DNA of 64,000 nucleotides from Pinirhizobacter soli (GTDB lineage Bacteria > Pseudomonadota > Gammaproteobacteria > Xanthomonadales > Rhodanobacteraceae), in the NCBI RefSeq assembly GCF_015905305.1, contig NZ_JADZLQ010000001.1:1884599-1948598 (forward strand). The letters are read 5' to 3'. The first letter of the stretch is position 1. Each line of letters opens with the position of its first letter. A program made the position numbers and the translations under genes. The notes below the pieces were generated by a model. The model ran no database searches. It saw only the letters and a program-made list of their open reading frames with translations, and was not told the DNA's origin. Below are positions 14,986-23,301 of the stretch, in pieces.

Positions 14986-16251
14986 TTATTCCTCCAGCAA
15001 GCGATCCACCAAGCGCATCACGCGCTCTACGGCGCCCCGTTCGCTTTCGAACACATGCCGGGCGCAATCGCCCATCTGCCGACGCTCGTTGCCGTCGCGC
15101 AACAGGGCGCGCACCGCATCACCGAGCTGCGACGCCTCGTGCAGGCGTATGCCGCCGCCTTCCTGCACCAGCGTGTTGGTGATTTCCTCGAAATTGAAGG
15201 TGTGCGGACCCACCACCACGGGCGTGGACACGGCTGCGGGTTCCAGCACGTTGTGGCCGCCGATGGGCACCAGGCTGCCACCGACGAAGGCAACGTCGGC
15301 CGAGGCGTAGAAGGGCATCAGCTCGCCCATGGTGTCGATCACGAAGCACTGCGTGGCGTGCCCGGGCAGGCCATCGACGCTGCGCACCGCCGCGGTGAAA
15401 CCAAGGTTGCGCACCGCGCCTTCCACCTGGCGGAAGCGTTCGGGGTGGCGCGGAGCGATCAAGAGCAGGGCGTCAGGCAGGCGCTCGAGCACCTTCAGGT
15501 GCGCCTCGAGCACGGGCATTTCCTCGCCCTCGTGGGTGCTGGCGGCGATCCACACCGGGCGCGAGGTACCCCAGGCATCCCGGAATCCCTGGCCGCCACC
15601 CTTGGTGGTAGCGGAAAGCGGCATGTCGAACTTGAGGTTGCCCACCACCGATAGCTGGGTGGGCTCCGCCCCCAGCAGACGATAGCGCGCGGCATCGGTG
15701 CGCGACTGCGCGGCAATGTGGCTGACGCAACGAAGCGCCGCGCGCACCAGGCCCTTGAGCGGGGCGTAGCCACGCAATGAGCGCTCCGACAAACGTGCAT
15801 TGGCGATCAACAGGGGAATGCCGCGGCGGCGGCAGCCGAAATAGAGGTTCGGCCAGATTTCCGTCTCCACGATCACCGCCAGGCGTGGCCGGATCTTGCG
15901 CAGGAAGCTGCGCACGGCAAAGGGAAGGTCGTACGGCAGGTACACGCTGTGTACGCTTTCACCGAACAGTTGCAGCACGCGTTCGGAGCCCGTGGGCGTG
16001 ACCGTGGTCACCACCAGTGGCGCATCGGGATAGGCCAGCATCAGGGCCTTCACCAGCGGCTCGGCGGCATTGACCTCACCCACCGACACCGCGTGCACCC
16101 ACAGGCTGCCGTTGATCCCGGGCGCGGGGAATATGCCGAAGCGTTCGCGCCAGCGGCGGTGGTAGCCACGATAGCGGACACCGCGCGCAAGCAGCCGCAT
16201 CACGATGATCGGCGTCACCAGGTACATGGCCAGGGTGTACAGGAAGCGCAA
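14986..16251 (-). CDS. waaA: 3-deoxy-D-manno-octulosonic acid (Kdo) transferase
   Basis: A 421-residue inner-membrane glycosyltransferase that adds Kdo to the lipid A precursor. It begins with an N-terminal membrane anchor (LYTLAMYLVTPIIVMRLLARG). It shows ERFGIFP, WVHAVSVGEVNAAEPL with the catalytic-type Glu, and the CMP-Kdo-binding C-terminal block with GGSLVPIGGHNVLEPA. A TTG start at 16251 is preferred: an AAGGGATGG site precedes it and the length matches the family. The frame is open to 16434, but that extension is low-complexity and overlaps the divergent lpxL gene. A TATACT -10 box lies at 16290-16285. Confidence 0.92.
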   Translation of the reverse strand: MRFLYTLAMYLVTPIIVMRLLARGVRYRGYHRRWRERFGIFPAPGINGSLWVHAVSVGEVNAAEPLVKALMLAYPDAPLVVTTVTPTGSERVLQLFGESVHSVYLPYDLPFAVRSFLRKIRPRLAVIVETEIWPNLYFGCRRRGIPLLIANARLSERSLRGYAPLKGLVRAALRCVSHIAAQSRTDAARYRLLGAEPTQLSVVGNLKFDMPLSATTKGGGQGFRDAWGTSRPVWIAASTHEGEEMPVLEAHLKVLERLPDALLLIAPRHPERFRQVEGAVRNLGFTAAVRSVDGLPGHATQCFVIDTMGELMPFYASADVAFVGGSLVPIGGHNVLEPAAVSTPVVVGPHTFNFEEITNTLVQEGGGIRLHEASQLGDAVRALLRDGNERRQMGDCARHVFESERGAVERVMRLVDRLLEE

Positions 16252-16284
16252 CGAAGACCATCCCTTCTCTTGGCTTAGCGCACC

Positions 16285-16290
16285 AGTATA
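16285..16290 (-). promoter_or_regulatory. -10 hexamer TATACT for waaA
   Basis: TATACT on the minus strand lies about 33 bases before the proposed TTG start. It gives a short leader that contains the AAGGGATGG ribosome-binding site. Confidence 0.5.
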
Positions 16291-16316
16291 CCCGTGCCCC
16301 GCCGGGGCCCGCCCGG

Positions 16317-16322
16317 TAGAAT
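16317..16322 (+). promoter_or_regulatory. -10 hexamer TAGAAT six bases before lpxL (leaderless start)
   Basis: TAGAAT ends six bases before the lpxL ATG, so the predicted transcription start is at the A of the start codon. No Shine-Dalgarno sequence is present. Confidence 0.5.
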
Positions 16323-16328
16323 GGGCCG

Positions 16329-17255
16329 ATGCCCGGTGCCGTCCTGCCTCCCCTTCCCCGCCGCTTGCTTGGCCCGCGCCACTGGCCGGCCTGGATCGGC
16401 GTGGGCGTGATCTGGCTGGTGGCCCACCTGCCATGGCGCGTACTGGAGGGACTGGGCCGTTTCATCGGCAACCTGGCGCTGATACTGAACAAGGAACGCC
16501 GCCAGATCGCCGCCACCAATATCGCGCTGTGTTTTCCCGAACTCGATGCCGATGCCCAGCGTGCGCTGGTCCGGGCAAATCTGCGCGATGTCGGCATGAT
16601 GCTGGTGGAATTCGCGCTGGGCTGGATGGGCAGCGATCGCGCCATCGCCCGCGTGCCCTTGCGCATCGAAGGCCTGGAGCACCTGCAGGCGGCACGTGAT
16701 GCCGGGCGCGGGGTGCTTCTGGTGGGCGGGCATTTCTCCCACCTTGAATTGGCCGCTCGCCTGGTATCCAGCCGCATCCGCATCGCCGGCATGTACCGGC
16801 GGATGGATTCAGAGGTATTCGAATGGGTGGTGCTGCGCTCGCGCCTGCACTATGCCGATGCCATGTTCGACAAGGACGACCTGCGCGGCACGGTGAAGTA
16901 CCTGCGCGCCGGCGGCACCCTCTGGTATGCCCCCGACCAGGACATGCGCAGCAAGGACAACGTCTTCGCGCCGTTCTTCGGCGTGCCCGCGGCCACCATC
17001 ACCGCCACGCATCATCTGGCGCGGATGTCCGGTGCCGTGGTCATACCGTTCTTCCACCGGCGGCTGCCCGAGGGCGGCGGTTATGTGCTGCGCCTTGCTC
17101 CGCCGATGCCCGACTTTCCCAGCAAGGATGCCGCTGCCGACACCGTGCGCGTCAACGAGGAAGTCGAGCGCATGGTGCGCGAAGCACCCGAGCAGTATCT
17201 CTGGGTTCATAAACGTTTCAAAACACGCCCGCCGGGCGAACCCCGCATTTACTGA
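16329..17255 (+). CDS. LpxL/HtrB family lipid A acyltransferase
   Basis: A 308-residue inner-membrane acyltransferase that adds a secondary acyl chain to lipid A. One N-terminal hydrophobic segment (WPAWIGVGVIWLVAHLPW, ~19-36) precedes the family motif NIALCFPEL. The catalytic HX4E is GGHFSHLE (His135, Glu140). Other typical blocks are GMYRRMDSEVFEWVV, WYAPDQDM and the C-terminal YLWVHKRFKTRP. Which LpxL/M/P subtype it is cannot be decided by eye. It is divergent from waaA, the enzyme that makes its substrate, with 77 bases between starts. The mRNA is predicted to be leaderless. Confidence 0.92.
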   Translation: MPGAVLPPLPRRLLGPRHWPAWIGVGVIWLVAHLPWRVLEGLGRFIGNLALILNKERRQIAATNIALCFPELDADAQRALVRANLRDVGMMLVEFALGWMGSDRAIARVPLRIEGLEHLQAARDAGRGVLLVGGHFSHLELAARLVSSRIRIAGMYRRMDSEVFEWVVLRSRLHYADAMFDKDDLRGTVKYLRAGGTLWYAPDQDMRSKDNVFAPFFGVPAATITATHHLARMSGAVVIPFFHRRLPEGGGYVLRLAPPMPDFPSKDAAADTVRVNEEVERMVREAPEQYLWVHKRFKTRPPGEPRIY

Positions 17256-17414
17256 AGGGGCTTTTCGCGAACGCGAAAGGCGATGGAAAGAAGCTGGAAG
17301 CGACGCGAAAGAAAGCGCGATCACGGCGAAAGATTTAGAAAGTTTTCGTAAGAAACTGGAAAGCACGCGTGCGTAAAACGTCGCCCATTCTCCATTGGAT
17401 GGCGACACGTCCCC
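17256..17414 (+). other. Purine-rich spacer with a hairpin and a 22-codon basic open frame
   Basis: This 159-bp spacer starts with a hairpin CTTTTCGCG/CGCGAAAGG (17261-17280) right after the lpxL stop. An unusually GAAAG-rich stretch follows, much poorer in GC than its neighbours. An open frame at 17283-17351 would encode a 22-residue peptide with ten Lys/Arg (MERSWKRRERKRDHG, then six more basic or aromatic residues). Its ribosome-binding site is badly spaced, so translation is doubtful. The stretch could equally be a promoter or leader for the VirK/YbjX gene. Confidence 0.3.
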
Positions 17415-18359
17415 ATGCACGATTCGCTTATTGCTTCCTCGCTTCGCGCCCGCACCGATTGGCACGGCCATGCGCTCAAGCGTGTCGCCTGCGCCGCCAA
17501 ATACCTGGTCCGCTCGCTGCAGGTGAAAGCACGCCACCGCGCCTGGCTTGGTTTCATCCGCGATACGTCGCCGATGCCCGCCGTGGTCGCCCGCGATCCC
17601 CGGCTGTTCGAGCGCTACCAGCATCGCTACATCAACCTTACCTTCGATCCGGCCACCCGGCTCGCCCTGGTGCACGGTCACTACGATTTCATCATCCGCC
17701 ACTGGCCGGCGGCGCTGGTGAAGGCGGTGTACGTGGATCGGGAGCATCGCATCGGCCAGCTCACCCTGCGCGACGGCAGCCAGGTGGATATCGTGTTGAA
17801 GGCCCCTCCAGTCAAAGGGCTGGAGGGTGAACTAGGTATTTACCTGTGCGACACCGACGGCATTCATCTTTCTTCGGTGATCCTGACCATCGCCGATGAG
17901 GGCCGGACCTTGCTCGTTGGATGCGTCCAGGGCGCCAAGGCCAGTGAAGGCAAGGAAGCGGTGCGCGACCTCACCCGCCAATGCCATGGCCTGCGGCCGA
18001 AGAACCTGCTGCTGTCCCTGGTGTATGCGGTAGCGGGGATCTACGGCAGCGACGAGGTGCGCGGCGTGGGCCAGGCCGTGCATCCGTTTGCCCATAAGCA
18101 CGACAAGATCAAATCGGACTACAACGGGTTCTGGCGCGAAGCTGGCGGCGTGCTCGCCACCGATGGCATGTTCGACCTTCCCGCGCGCGAGGCGGTGCGC
18201 AACATCGCCGATGTCGAGAGCAAGCATCGCTCGGCTTTTCGCCGCCGCGAGGCATTGCGGGCCGAAGCGATGGACATGCTGGCCAGGGCGCTGGATCCAG
18301 GCCATGTGTCGCAACCGGGCATGGACCACCATCCGCTCGACAACCGCGCCGCTGCCTGA
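17415..18359 (+). CDS. VirK/YbjX family (DUF535) protein
   Basis: A 314-residue protein of the DUF535/VirK-YbjX family. Members in enterobacteria are linked to virulence and resistance to antimicrobial peptides; the biochemical role is not established. Characteristic segments are FERYQHRYINLTFDP, LVHGHYDFI, GELGIYLCD, and a central LLVGCVQGAKA. The C-terminal part reads GVGQAVHPFAHKHDKIKSDY and DYNGFWREAGG. No signal peptide or membrane helix is visible, so it is probably cytoplasmic or peripheral. Placement beside lpxL and LPS glycosyltransferases fits an envelope-defence role. It converges on the GT2 gene with nine bases between stops. Confidence 0.88.
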   Translation: MHDSLIASSLRARTDWHGHALKRVACAAKYLVRSLQVKARHRAWLGFIRDTSPMPAVVARDPRLFERYQHRYINLTFDPATRLALVHGHYDFIIRHWPAALVKAVYVDREHRIGQLTLRDGSQVDIVLKAPPVKGLEGELGIYLCDTDGIHLSSVILTIADEGRTLLVGCVQGAKASEGKEAVRDLTRQCHGLRPKNLLLSLVYAVAGIYGSDEVRGVGQAVHPFAHKHDKIKSDYNGFWREAGGVLATDGMFDLPAREAVRNIADVESKHRSAFRRREALRAEAMDMLARALDPGHVSQPGMDHHPLDNRAAA

Positions 18360-18368
18360 TGAAAGCGG

Positions 18369-19127
18369 CTAGCGACGACCTTGTCGCCGCGCTTCATGCA
18401 GCTTGGCGTACTTCAAGAACGCATAGAATGCGCCGGTGACACTGGCAATGAAGCCGGCCCAGCCATTGAGGAAATAGCGCTTGAGCAGGTACTGCCGCAG
18501 GAAGAACAACGGCGGGTAGAACACCATGCGCAAGCCGGTGAAGCGTTGCTGCTTGCGCAGCTTGTGCGCCACCATGCCGGTGGTATAGCGGTTGATCTTC
18601 TCCACCCGCGTGGCGATGTCGCCGTCGCCATCGTTGACGAAGTCCGCACGCCACAGGTTGCGCACCGGACCGTCCACCTCGACAGCCGAGTGCACTTCCA
18701 CGTCGTTCATGCGGCCGCGGCGCCGGTCGAACAATCGCAGGTGCGGGTTCCGCCACGACCACCGATGCTGCACCGTCCAGAACATGCGTTCGCGTCGCGG
18801 CAGGCGAAAGCCGGCGTGGCGCGGCGCCTGCAGTGCCTGTTCGATCACCTGGCGCGTGCCGGGTGACAACACCTCGTCGGCATCGAGGTTCAAGATCCAG
18901 TCGTGACGCGCCAAGGCGTAGGCGCGCTGTTTCTGCGGACCATAGTCGTCGAAGGGGTGTACCTCGACGCGGGCGCCGTGCCTGCGCGCGATCTCCACCG
19001 TGGCATCGGTGGAGCCCGAGTCCAGCACGACGATTTCCTCGGCCCAGGACACCTCCGCCAGTACGCGATCGAGCGTGTCGGCGTTGTTGTAGGTGATCAG
19101 AACCACAGAGAGCGGTTCGCGCGTCAT
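18369..19127 (-). CDS. Glycosyltransferase family 2 (WaaE/KdtX-like LPS core)
   Basis: A 252-residue GT2 enzyme. The N-terminus LSVVLITYNNADTLDRVL and the DXD-like ILNLDADEVLS are the sugar-nucleotide and metal sites. The C-terminal part RYFLNGWAGFIASVTGAFYAFLKYAKL looks like the membrane-associated tail of LPS-core GT2 proteins such as WaaE/KdtX. Start ATG 19127 overlaps the last four bases of the upstream O-antigen ligase gene (ATGA). The frame stays open upstream, but there only as a shadow of the ligase. It is the last gene of the zinc-finger, GT4, ligase, GT2 run. Confidence 0.9.
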   Translation of the reverse strand: MTREPLSVVLITYNNADTLDRVLAEVSWAEEIVVLDSGSTDATVEIARRHGARVEVHPFDDYGPQKQRAYALARHDWILNLDADEVLSPGTRQVIEQALQAPRHAGFRLPRRERMFWTVQHRWSWRNPHLRLFDRRRGRMNDVEVHSAVEVDGPVRNLWRADFVNDGDGDIATRVEKINRYTTGMVAHKLRKQQRFTGLRMVFYPPLFFLRQYLLKRYFLNGWAGFIASVTGAFYAFLKYAKLHEARRQGRR

Positions 19128-20395
19128 GGCACCGCCTTGTCGTCCGTCTCCGGGATGTCCGCATACAGCGCCGCGCACCACAGCGCCAGCAGCCAGGCAA
19201 ACAGCAACCCCCACCATGCGGAATAGAAGGCCAGGTGCGTGTTGATCGGAAACAGCATCGCCGAGAGCGCCACGGTCACGGGAAACGCCCGGATGCGTGC
19301 TGCTGGTGAACATGTCCACCAATGGCGGATGGCAACGCAGGTCGCAGCAAACCACAGCACCAGGCCCAGTGCGCCGGTCTCGGTGAGGATCTCCAGCAAC
19401 AACTGGTGGGCGTGGCAGGCACCCTCGCCCGCGCCGCATGATTCGTCGGTAACGAAATGGTCGTTGGCCGGCGCGTAGGAGGGATACGCATAACGGAAGC
19501 TGCGCACGCCCACGCCATTGACCGGATGCGCCGCCGCCATGTGCAGGCTGGCGCGCCAGATCGACAAGCGGCCGGTAAGGGCCTCGTCCACGTTGGCGTC
19601 GTGGCCGCGGAACGCCTCCAGGGTGCGCTCCATCCGCGCATGGAACGGTGCCGACACTTTCCACGCGATACCGGCACCGGCACCGGCGACCACCGCGATG
19701 GCGAGGCACGCAGGAAGGAAGCGCCGCCAGCCACCGCACTGGGCCCATGCAAAGGCGAGCACCACCACGCCGTAGCAAAGCCACGCGGCACGTGATCCGG
19801 CCAACAGGATCGGCCCCAGCATCGCCAGCGCGGCTGCCAGCAGTCCGCGCCAGCCCCAGCGTTCGCGCGCCGCCCACAACAGGAAGGGCGACAGCACGGC
19901 AAGCGTGGGCCCAAGCTTGAGGTTGTCCGCGCCGAAAATGCCCGATACCCGCTCCGCTTCCGCGTGGCCGCCGAGGCTCCAGCCGGTGGCGGCCTGTACC
20001 CAGGCATCGAGCACCCACACCACGATCACCACCGCGGTGGCGCGGTACAACGTAAAGAGCCGCGACGGACGCCGCATGGCGAAACACGCGTAGATGCCGA
20101 TGGGCAGGTAACGCAACACCGCCGCCACGGTGCCCCAGGCCTTGCCCGGCGCCACTGCATCGACCGCGGAGAACAGCGCGGCACCAATGTAGGCGGCCAT
20201 CAACGCCAGGAACAATTTCGCCCCGGCGTGCTCACCCAGCGCGCGAGGCTCGCGCACCAGCAACATGATGCTGCCGATCAGGCACAGTGCCGTACAAAGC
20301 TCCGCGCTTCGACCCAGCGGCAGCAAAGCCGGCAGCAACCATAGCGGCAACAGGGGTGAGGTCAGGCCGGCCTTGATCGACAGCTTGTTCATCAT
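19124..20395 (-). CDS. O-antigen ligase / polymerase family membrane protein (WaaL-like)
   Basis: A 423-residue polytopic protein with about ten to twelve hydrophobic helices. It has the large periplasmic loop of the Wzy_C/O-antigen ligase family, containing GRLSIWRASLHMAAAHPVNG, GVGVRSFRYAYPSYAP and CHAHQLLLEILTETGALGL. These enzymes join O-antigen to the lipid A core or polymerise it on the periplasmic side. Ligase versus polymerase cannot be decided from sequence alone; linkage to core-type glycosyltransferases favours ligase. It follows the GT4 gene by 55 bases and overlaps the GT2 start by ATGA, so the three are one operon. Confidence 0.88.
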   Translation of the reverse strand: MMNKLSIKAGLTSPLLPLWLLPALLPLGRSAELCTALCLIGSIMLLVREPRALGEHAGAKLFLALMAAYIGAALFSAVDAVAPGKAWGTVAAVLRYLPIGIYACFAMRRPSRLFTLYRATAVVIVVWVLDAWVQAATGWSLGGHAEAERVSGIFGADNLKLGPTLAVLSPFLLWAARERWGWRGLLAAALAMLGPILLAGSRAAWLCYGVVVLAFAWAQCGGWRRFLPACLAIAVVAGAGAGIAWKVSAPFHARMERTLEAFRGHDANVDEALTGRLSIWRASLHMAAAHPVNGVGVRSFRYAYPSYAPANDHFVTDESCGAGEGACHAHQLLLEILTETGALGLVLWFAATCVAIRHWWTCSPAARIRAFPVTVALSAMLFPINTHLAFYSAWWGLLFAWLLALWCAALYADIPETDDKAVP

Positions 20396-20450
20396 GGGCC
20401 GCGGTGGGGGAACAAGCGCCAGATTGTAGTTCCGACCGACCCGGGGATGT

Positions 20451-21575
20451 TCAGTCGGCAGCGACTTCCTGGTAAAGCGCCAGGGTGGCTGCCTGCATGT
20501 CGTCGAGCCGATAGCTCTTCAGCGGCGCGATGGCCGGGGCAAGTCGAAGCAGTTCAGCCACGCGCTCGACCAGGCGCTCGCGATCACCCACCGGTACGCG
20601 TCCGGCGGGGTAAAGCTCGGCCAGCAGCTCGCCTACGCCACCGTGGGCATAGCCCACCACGGGCCGGCACAACGAGAGCGCTTCAACCACCGTACGGCCG
20701 AACGACTCAGGCTTGTTGGAAAGCTGGAGGATCAGGGCAGAACTGGCGTAGATGTCGCGGATGTCAGCGCGCGTACCCGACATCACCACCTTGTTCGCCA
20801 CGCCACGGCGCTCGGCCAACGCTTGCAGTTCACGCACGTAGGCTTCACGACCAGGCTCGATCACGCCCAGCAACAGCAAGCGAGCGTCGATCCCACGGGT
20901 GGCAAGTTCGGCCAAGAGTTCGATGGCATCGGCGTGGCCCTTCAGGCGCGTGCCGCGGCCTGGCAAGGTGAGCAACGGCGCGCCGGCCAGTTCCGGGTAT
21001 TCGCCGAAGAAGTGCTCGCGCCAGGCTTCTTCCGGGCGGTAGCCGTAGGGGAAGGCGTCGGTGTCGATGCCGCGCGGGATCACCGCGATACTCGAAGGAT
21101 CGAGCCCCGCGTAATGGCGCATGACATAGTCGCGCAAGGTCTGCGAGACCACGATCACCCGCTCGCCACGGGTAAGGATGGCGCTATAGCGGCCAGGTGA
21201 ATTGAGCCCGTGCACCGTAGTGATGAAATGGGGCCGTTTGGCCATGCCACGCATCGCCCACCAGGCAAGCCACGCCGGCACGCGCGAGCGCGCGTGGACA
21301 ATGTCGGGGGCCAACGCCGTAAGGATGCGCCGCAGGGCGGGTACCTGCAGCAACGAAAACACCGACTTCCTGCCGATCGGCAAGGTGACGTGTTCGCTGC
21401 CCTCCTGCTCCAGCTGCGGTACCAGTCGCCCCCCACCGGAAATCACCACCGACCGGTGCCCCGCGGCCACCAGGGCCCGGCCCACTTCCAGCACCGATCG
21501 CTCCGCGCCGCCGGCATGCAGGGCCGGGATCAGCTGGATAACGGTGAGTTTGCGTTCGGGCGGGGTATTAGGCAC
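20451..21575 (-). CDS. Glycosyltransferase family 4 (LPS core/GT-B type)
   Basis: A 374-residue GT-B enzyme. The N-terminus VIQLIPALHAGGAERSVLEV is the acceptor-side start with the GGAER motif. The donor side shows TLPGRGTRLKGHADAIEL and the sugar-nucleotide motif SNKPESFGRTVVEALSLCRPV (ESFG then EAL, the EX7E element). It has no signal peptide. It probably transfers a hexose or heptose to LPS core, given its operon with a ligase and GT2. The start is GTG at 21575; no Shine-Dalgarno sequence is evident and a CCTAAT lies just upstream, so the transcript may have almost no leader. Confidence 0.9.
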   Translation of the reverse strand: MPNTPPERKLTVIQLIPALHAGGAERSVLEVGRALVAAGHRSVVISGGGRLVPQLEQEGSEHVTLPIGRKSVFSLLQVPALRRILTALAPDIVHARSRVPAWLAWWAMRGMAKRPHFITTVHGLNSPGRYSAILTRGERVIVVSQTLRDYVMRHYAGLDPSSIAVIPRGIDTDAFPYGYRPEEAWREHFFGEYPELAGAPLLTLPGRGTRLKGHADAIELLAELATRGIDARLLLLGVIEPGREAYVRELQALAERRGVANKVVMSGTRADIRDIYASSALILQLSNKPESFGRTVVEALSLCRPVVGYAHGGVGELLAELYPAGRVPVGDRERLVERVAELLRLAPAIAPLKSYRLDDMQAATLALYQEVAAD

Positions 21576-21635
21576 GTCGGGAAGGGTCGATTAGGGTCCG
21601 GAAAGGCAAGCACGGATCGTGCCGCCAGGGCCGGT

Positions 21636-21824
21636 TTAGTCCTTCAGCACGTAGACGGCGCCGCAATAGGAGCACTTGGACTGGCCGCCATCGTCGACGA
21701 TCGGCAGGTAGACGCGAGGGTGCGAGTTCCACAACTCCATCCCGGGCATGGGACAGGACAGCGGGAGGTCCGCGCGGGTCACTTCGTAGAGGTTTTCGGC
21801 GTTGGCGGGAATAAGGCTGGCCAT
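21636..21824 (-). CDS. Small zinc-finger domain protein (zf-CHCC type)
   Basis: A 62-residue protein with the CxxC pair KCSYCGAVYVLKD at its end, an upstream CPMPGMELWNSHPRVYLP, and the pattern C-x-H-P-x-C-x-x-C. This is the zf-CHCC family, whose eukaryotic relative is the NDUFS6 subunit of complex I. In proteobacteria it often accompanies LPS glycosyltransferase genes with no defined role. It lies 60 bases upstream of the GT4 gene on the same strand and is probably the first gene of that operon. Confidence 0.88.
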   Translation of the reverse strand: MASLIPANAENLYEVTRADLPLSCPMPGMELWNSHPRVYLPIVDDGGQSKCSYCGAVYVLKD

Positions 21825-21883
21825 GGGCGATTCCGGCTAATGATGCAAAAGGCGATGGTAGCAGGGGGGAGGTGCCCCACACG

Positions 21884-21912
21884 CAAAAAAAGACCCGCGA
21901 CGAGCGCGGGTC
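21884..21912 (-). terminator. Intrinsic terminator after yceI
   Basis: Reading the minus strand, GACCCGCG (21912-21905) pairs with CGCGGGTC (21899-21892), followed by a run of seven T (21891-21885). Confidence 0.9.
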
Positions 21913-21938
21913 CTTTCCAGTCCAGACTGCCCTGATGC

Positions 21939-22544
21939 TTACTTGCCGCCGAACTTTTCCTTGTACGCCGCAGCCTCCAGGCCTTCGGTCGTAATGGAAA
22001 TCTTGATTTCGTCGCTGACGGCGGGGACGTAGGCGCCAACACCGAAATCGGAGCGCTTGATCACGGCCGTGGCATTGAAGCCGGCGGCCGGGGCCTTGAG
22101 CATCGGCTGATCGCCAACCTTGTTCACCGTGACATCCAGGGTGACCGGCTTGGTCACGCCGTGGACGGTGAGATCACCGGTAACCTTCAACTTGTCCTTG
22201 CCCGCTGCGGCGACCTTGGTGCTCTTGAAGGTGACCGTGGGGTACTTCTCCGCGTCGAAGAAATCCGGCTTCTTCAGGTGTTCATCCAGGGCCGGCACGT
22301 GGGTGTCCAGCGCCGAGAGCGGCAGGGTGACCTCGACCGTAGCCTTGGTCGGGGCGGCCGGGTCGTACACCAGGGTGCCCTGCGACAGGCCCAGGTTGGC
22401 GGTGGGGTTGGAGAAGCCGAAGTGGTTCCAGGTGAACAGGACCATGGTGTGGCCCGGGTCGAGCGTGTAGGTAACCGGGGCCGCCTGGACGGCGGTACCG
22501 GTGGCGAGCAGGCCAGCTAGGGCCAGGAAAACGATCTTGCGCAT
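21939..22544 (-). CDS. YceI family periplasmic lipid-binding protein
   Basis: A 201-residue secreted protein with a signal peptide (MRKIVFLALAGLLATGTAVQA) and a YceI beta-barrel fold. Telling motifs are YTLDPGHTMVLFTWNHFGFS, DEHLKKPDFFDAEKYPTVTF, and the C-terminal FGVGAYVPAVSDEIKI. YceI proteins resemble polyisoprenoid-binding lipocalins; their physiological ligand is usually unknown. A GGAGA site precedes the ATG. It follows the nitroreductase gene by 34 bases on the same strand and may be co-transcribed. A TTACAGT-like sequence in the gap could provide a second promoter. A terminator follows. Confidence 0.94.
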   Translation of the reverse strand: MRKIVFLALAGLLATGTAVQAAPVTYTLDPGHTMVLFTWNHFGFSNPTANLGLSQGTLVYDPAAPTKATVEVTLPLSALDTHVPALDEHLKKPDFFDAEKYPTVTFKSTKVAAAGKDKLKVTGDLTVHGVTKPVTLDVTVNKVGDQPMLKAPAAGFNATAVIKRSDFGVGAYVPAVSDEIKISITTEGLEAAAYKEKFGGK

Positions 22545-22578
22545 GGGTTATCTCCGTGGAAAGGGCAAACTGTAACGA

Positions 22579-23172
22579 TCAGGCGATGCGGGCGGCTTCG
22601 TCGAAATCGAGCCGGGGGCTGCGTGGGAACAGGTTGCGGCTGCCGTCGCCGTAACCTAAGTTCACCAGGAAATTGGACTTTACCGTGGTGCCGGCGAAGA
22701 ACGCAGCATCCACGCCGGCATTGTCGAAGCCCGACATGGGACCGGTGTCCAGGCCCAGCGCACGGGCGGCCAGGATCAGGTAGGCGCCTTGCAGCGTGCT
22801 GTTGCGGAAGGCCGTCTGGTCGATCATTGCCTGGCTTCCGACGAACCAGCTGCGCGCATCGGCGTGCGGGAAGAGCCGGGGAAGGTGTTCGTAGAATTCG
22901 TGATCGGCGGCCACGATGGCGGTGACCGGCGCCTCCATGGTCTTGGCGCGGTTGGCCTCCGACAGGAAAGGCGAAAGCTTCGCCTTGGCCTCGGGAGACT
23001 TCACGAACACCAGGCGCATCGGCGAGGTGTTCGCGCTGGTCGGTCCGAATTTGACGAGGTCATAGAGCTGGTGGAGAAGCCCGTCGTCGACGGGGCGGTC
23101 CGTCCATGCGTTGTAGGTGCGCGCCTGGCGGAAAAGCTGGTCGAGGGCGGCAGCGGTAAGCGGGGTCGTCAT
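22579..23172 (-). CDS. RutE-like nitroreductase / malonic semialdehyde reductase family protein
   Basis: A 197-residue FMN-dependent nitroreductase-fold protein. It matches the RutE/HadB group: [27 protein letters not shown] (FMN-binding), [34 protein letters not shown], and a C-terminal [13 protein letters not shown]. RutE reduces malonic semialdehyde in uracil breakdown, but no other rut gene is here. Detoxification of reactive aldehydes or nitro-compounds is equally possible. ATG 23172 follows an AAGGA site at proper distance; two in-frame ATGs upstream (23178, 23196) lack such support. Confidence 0.88.
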   Translation of the reverse strand: MTTPLTAAALDQLFRQARTYNAWTDRPVDDGLLHQLYDLVKFGPTSANTSPMRLVFVKSPEAKAKLSPFLSEANRAKTMEAPVTAIVAADHEFYEHLPRLFPHADARSWFVGSQAMIDQTAFRNSTLQGAYLILAARALGLDTGPMSGFDNAGVDAAFFAGTTVKSNFLVNLGYGDGSRNLFPRSPRLDFDEAARIA

Positions 23173-23287
23173 GGGCATCCTTCGGTTGCTTGTCATCTGG
23201 CCCGGTCCTCTGGGCGAATTCCCAGTTTATGCGCGAACGGTGTCCGGCGGCGACCGCCCTGGATGAACGTACTGTCGTCCCACACGC

Positions 23288-23293
23288 TACAAT
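23288..23293 (+). promoter_or_regulatory. -10 hexamer TACAAT before the ELM1-type gene
   Basis: TACAAT ends eight bases before ATG 23302, predicting an mRNA with almost no leader. It also argues against the in-frame ATG at 23263, which lies upstream of the promoter. Confidence 0.5.
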
Positions 23294-23301
23294 CGGTCAC
23301 G

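Noticed and set aside
16252..16434. N-terminal extension of waaA
   Set aside because: The extra 61 residues are Arg/Gly/Ala-rich, overlap lpxL and its promoter, and exceed the family length.
19128..20087. N-terminal extension of the GT2 gene
   Set aside because: The frame is open but lies fully inside the O-antigen ligase gene; GT2 homology begins at ATG 19127 with an ATGA overlap.
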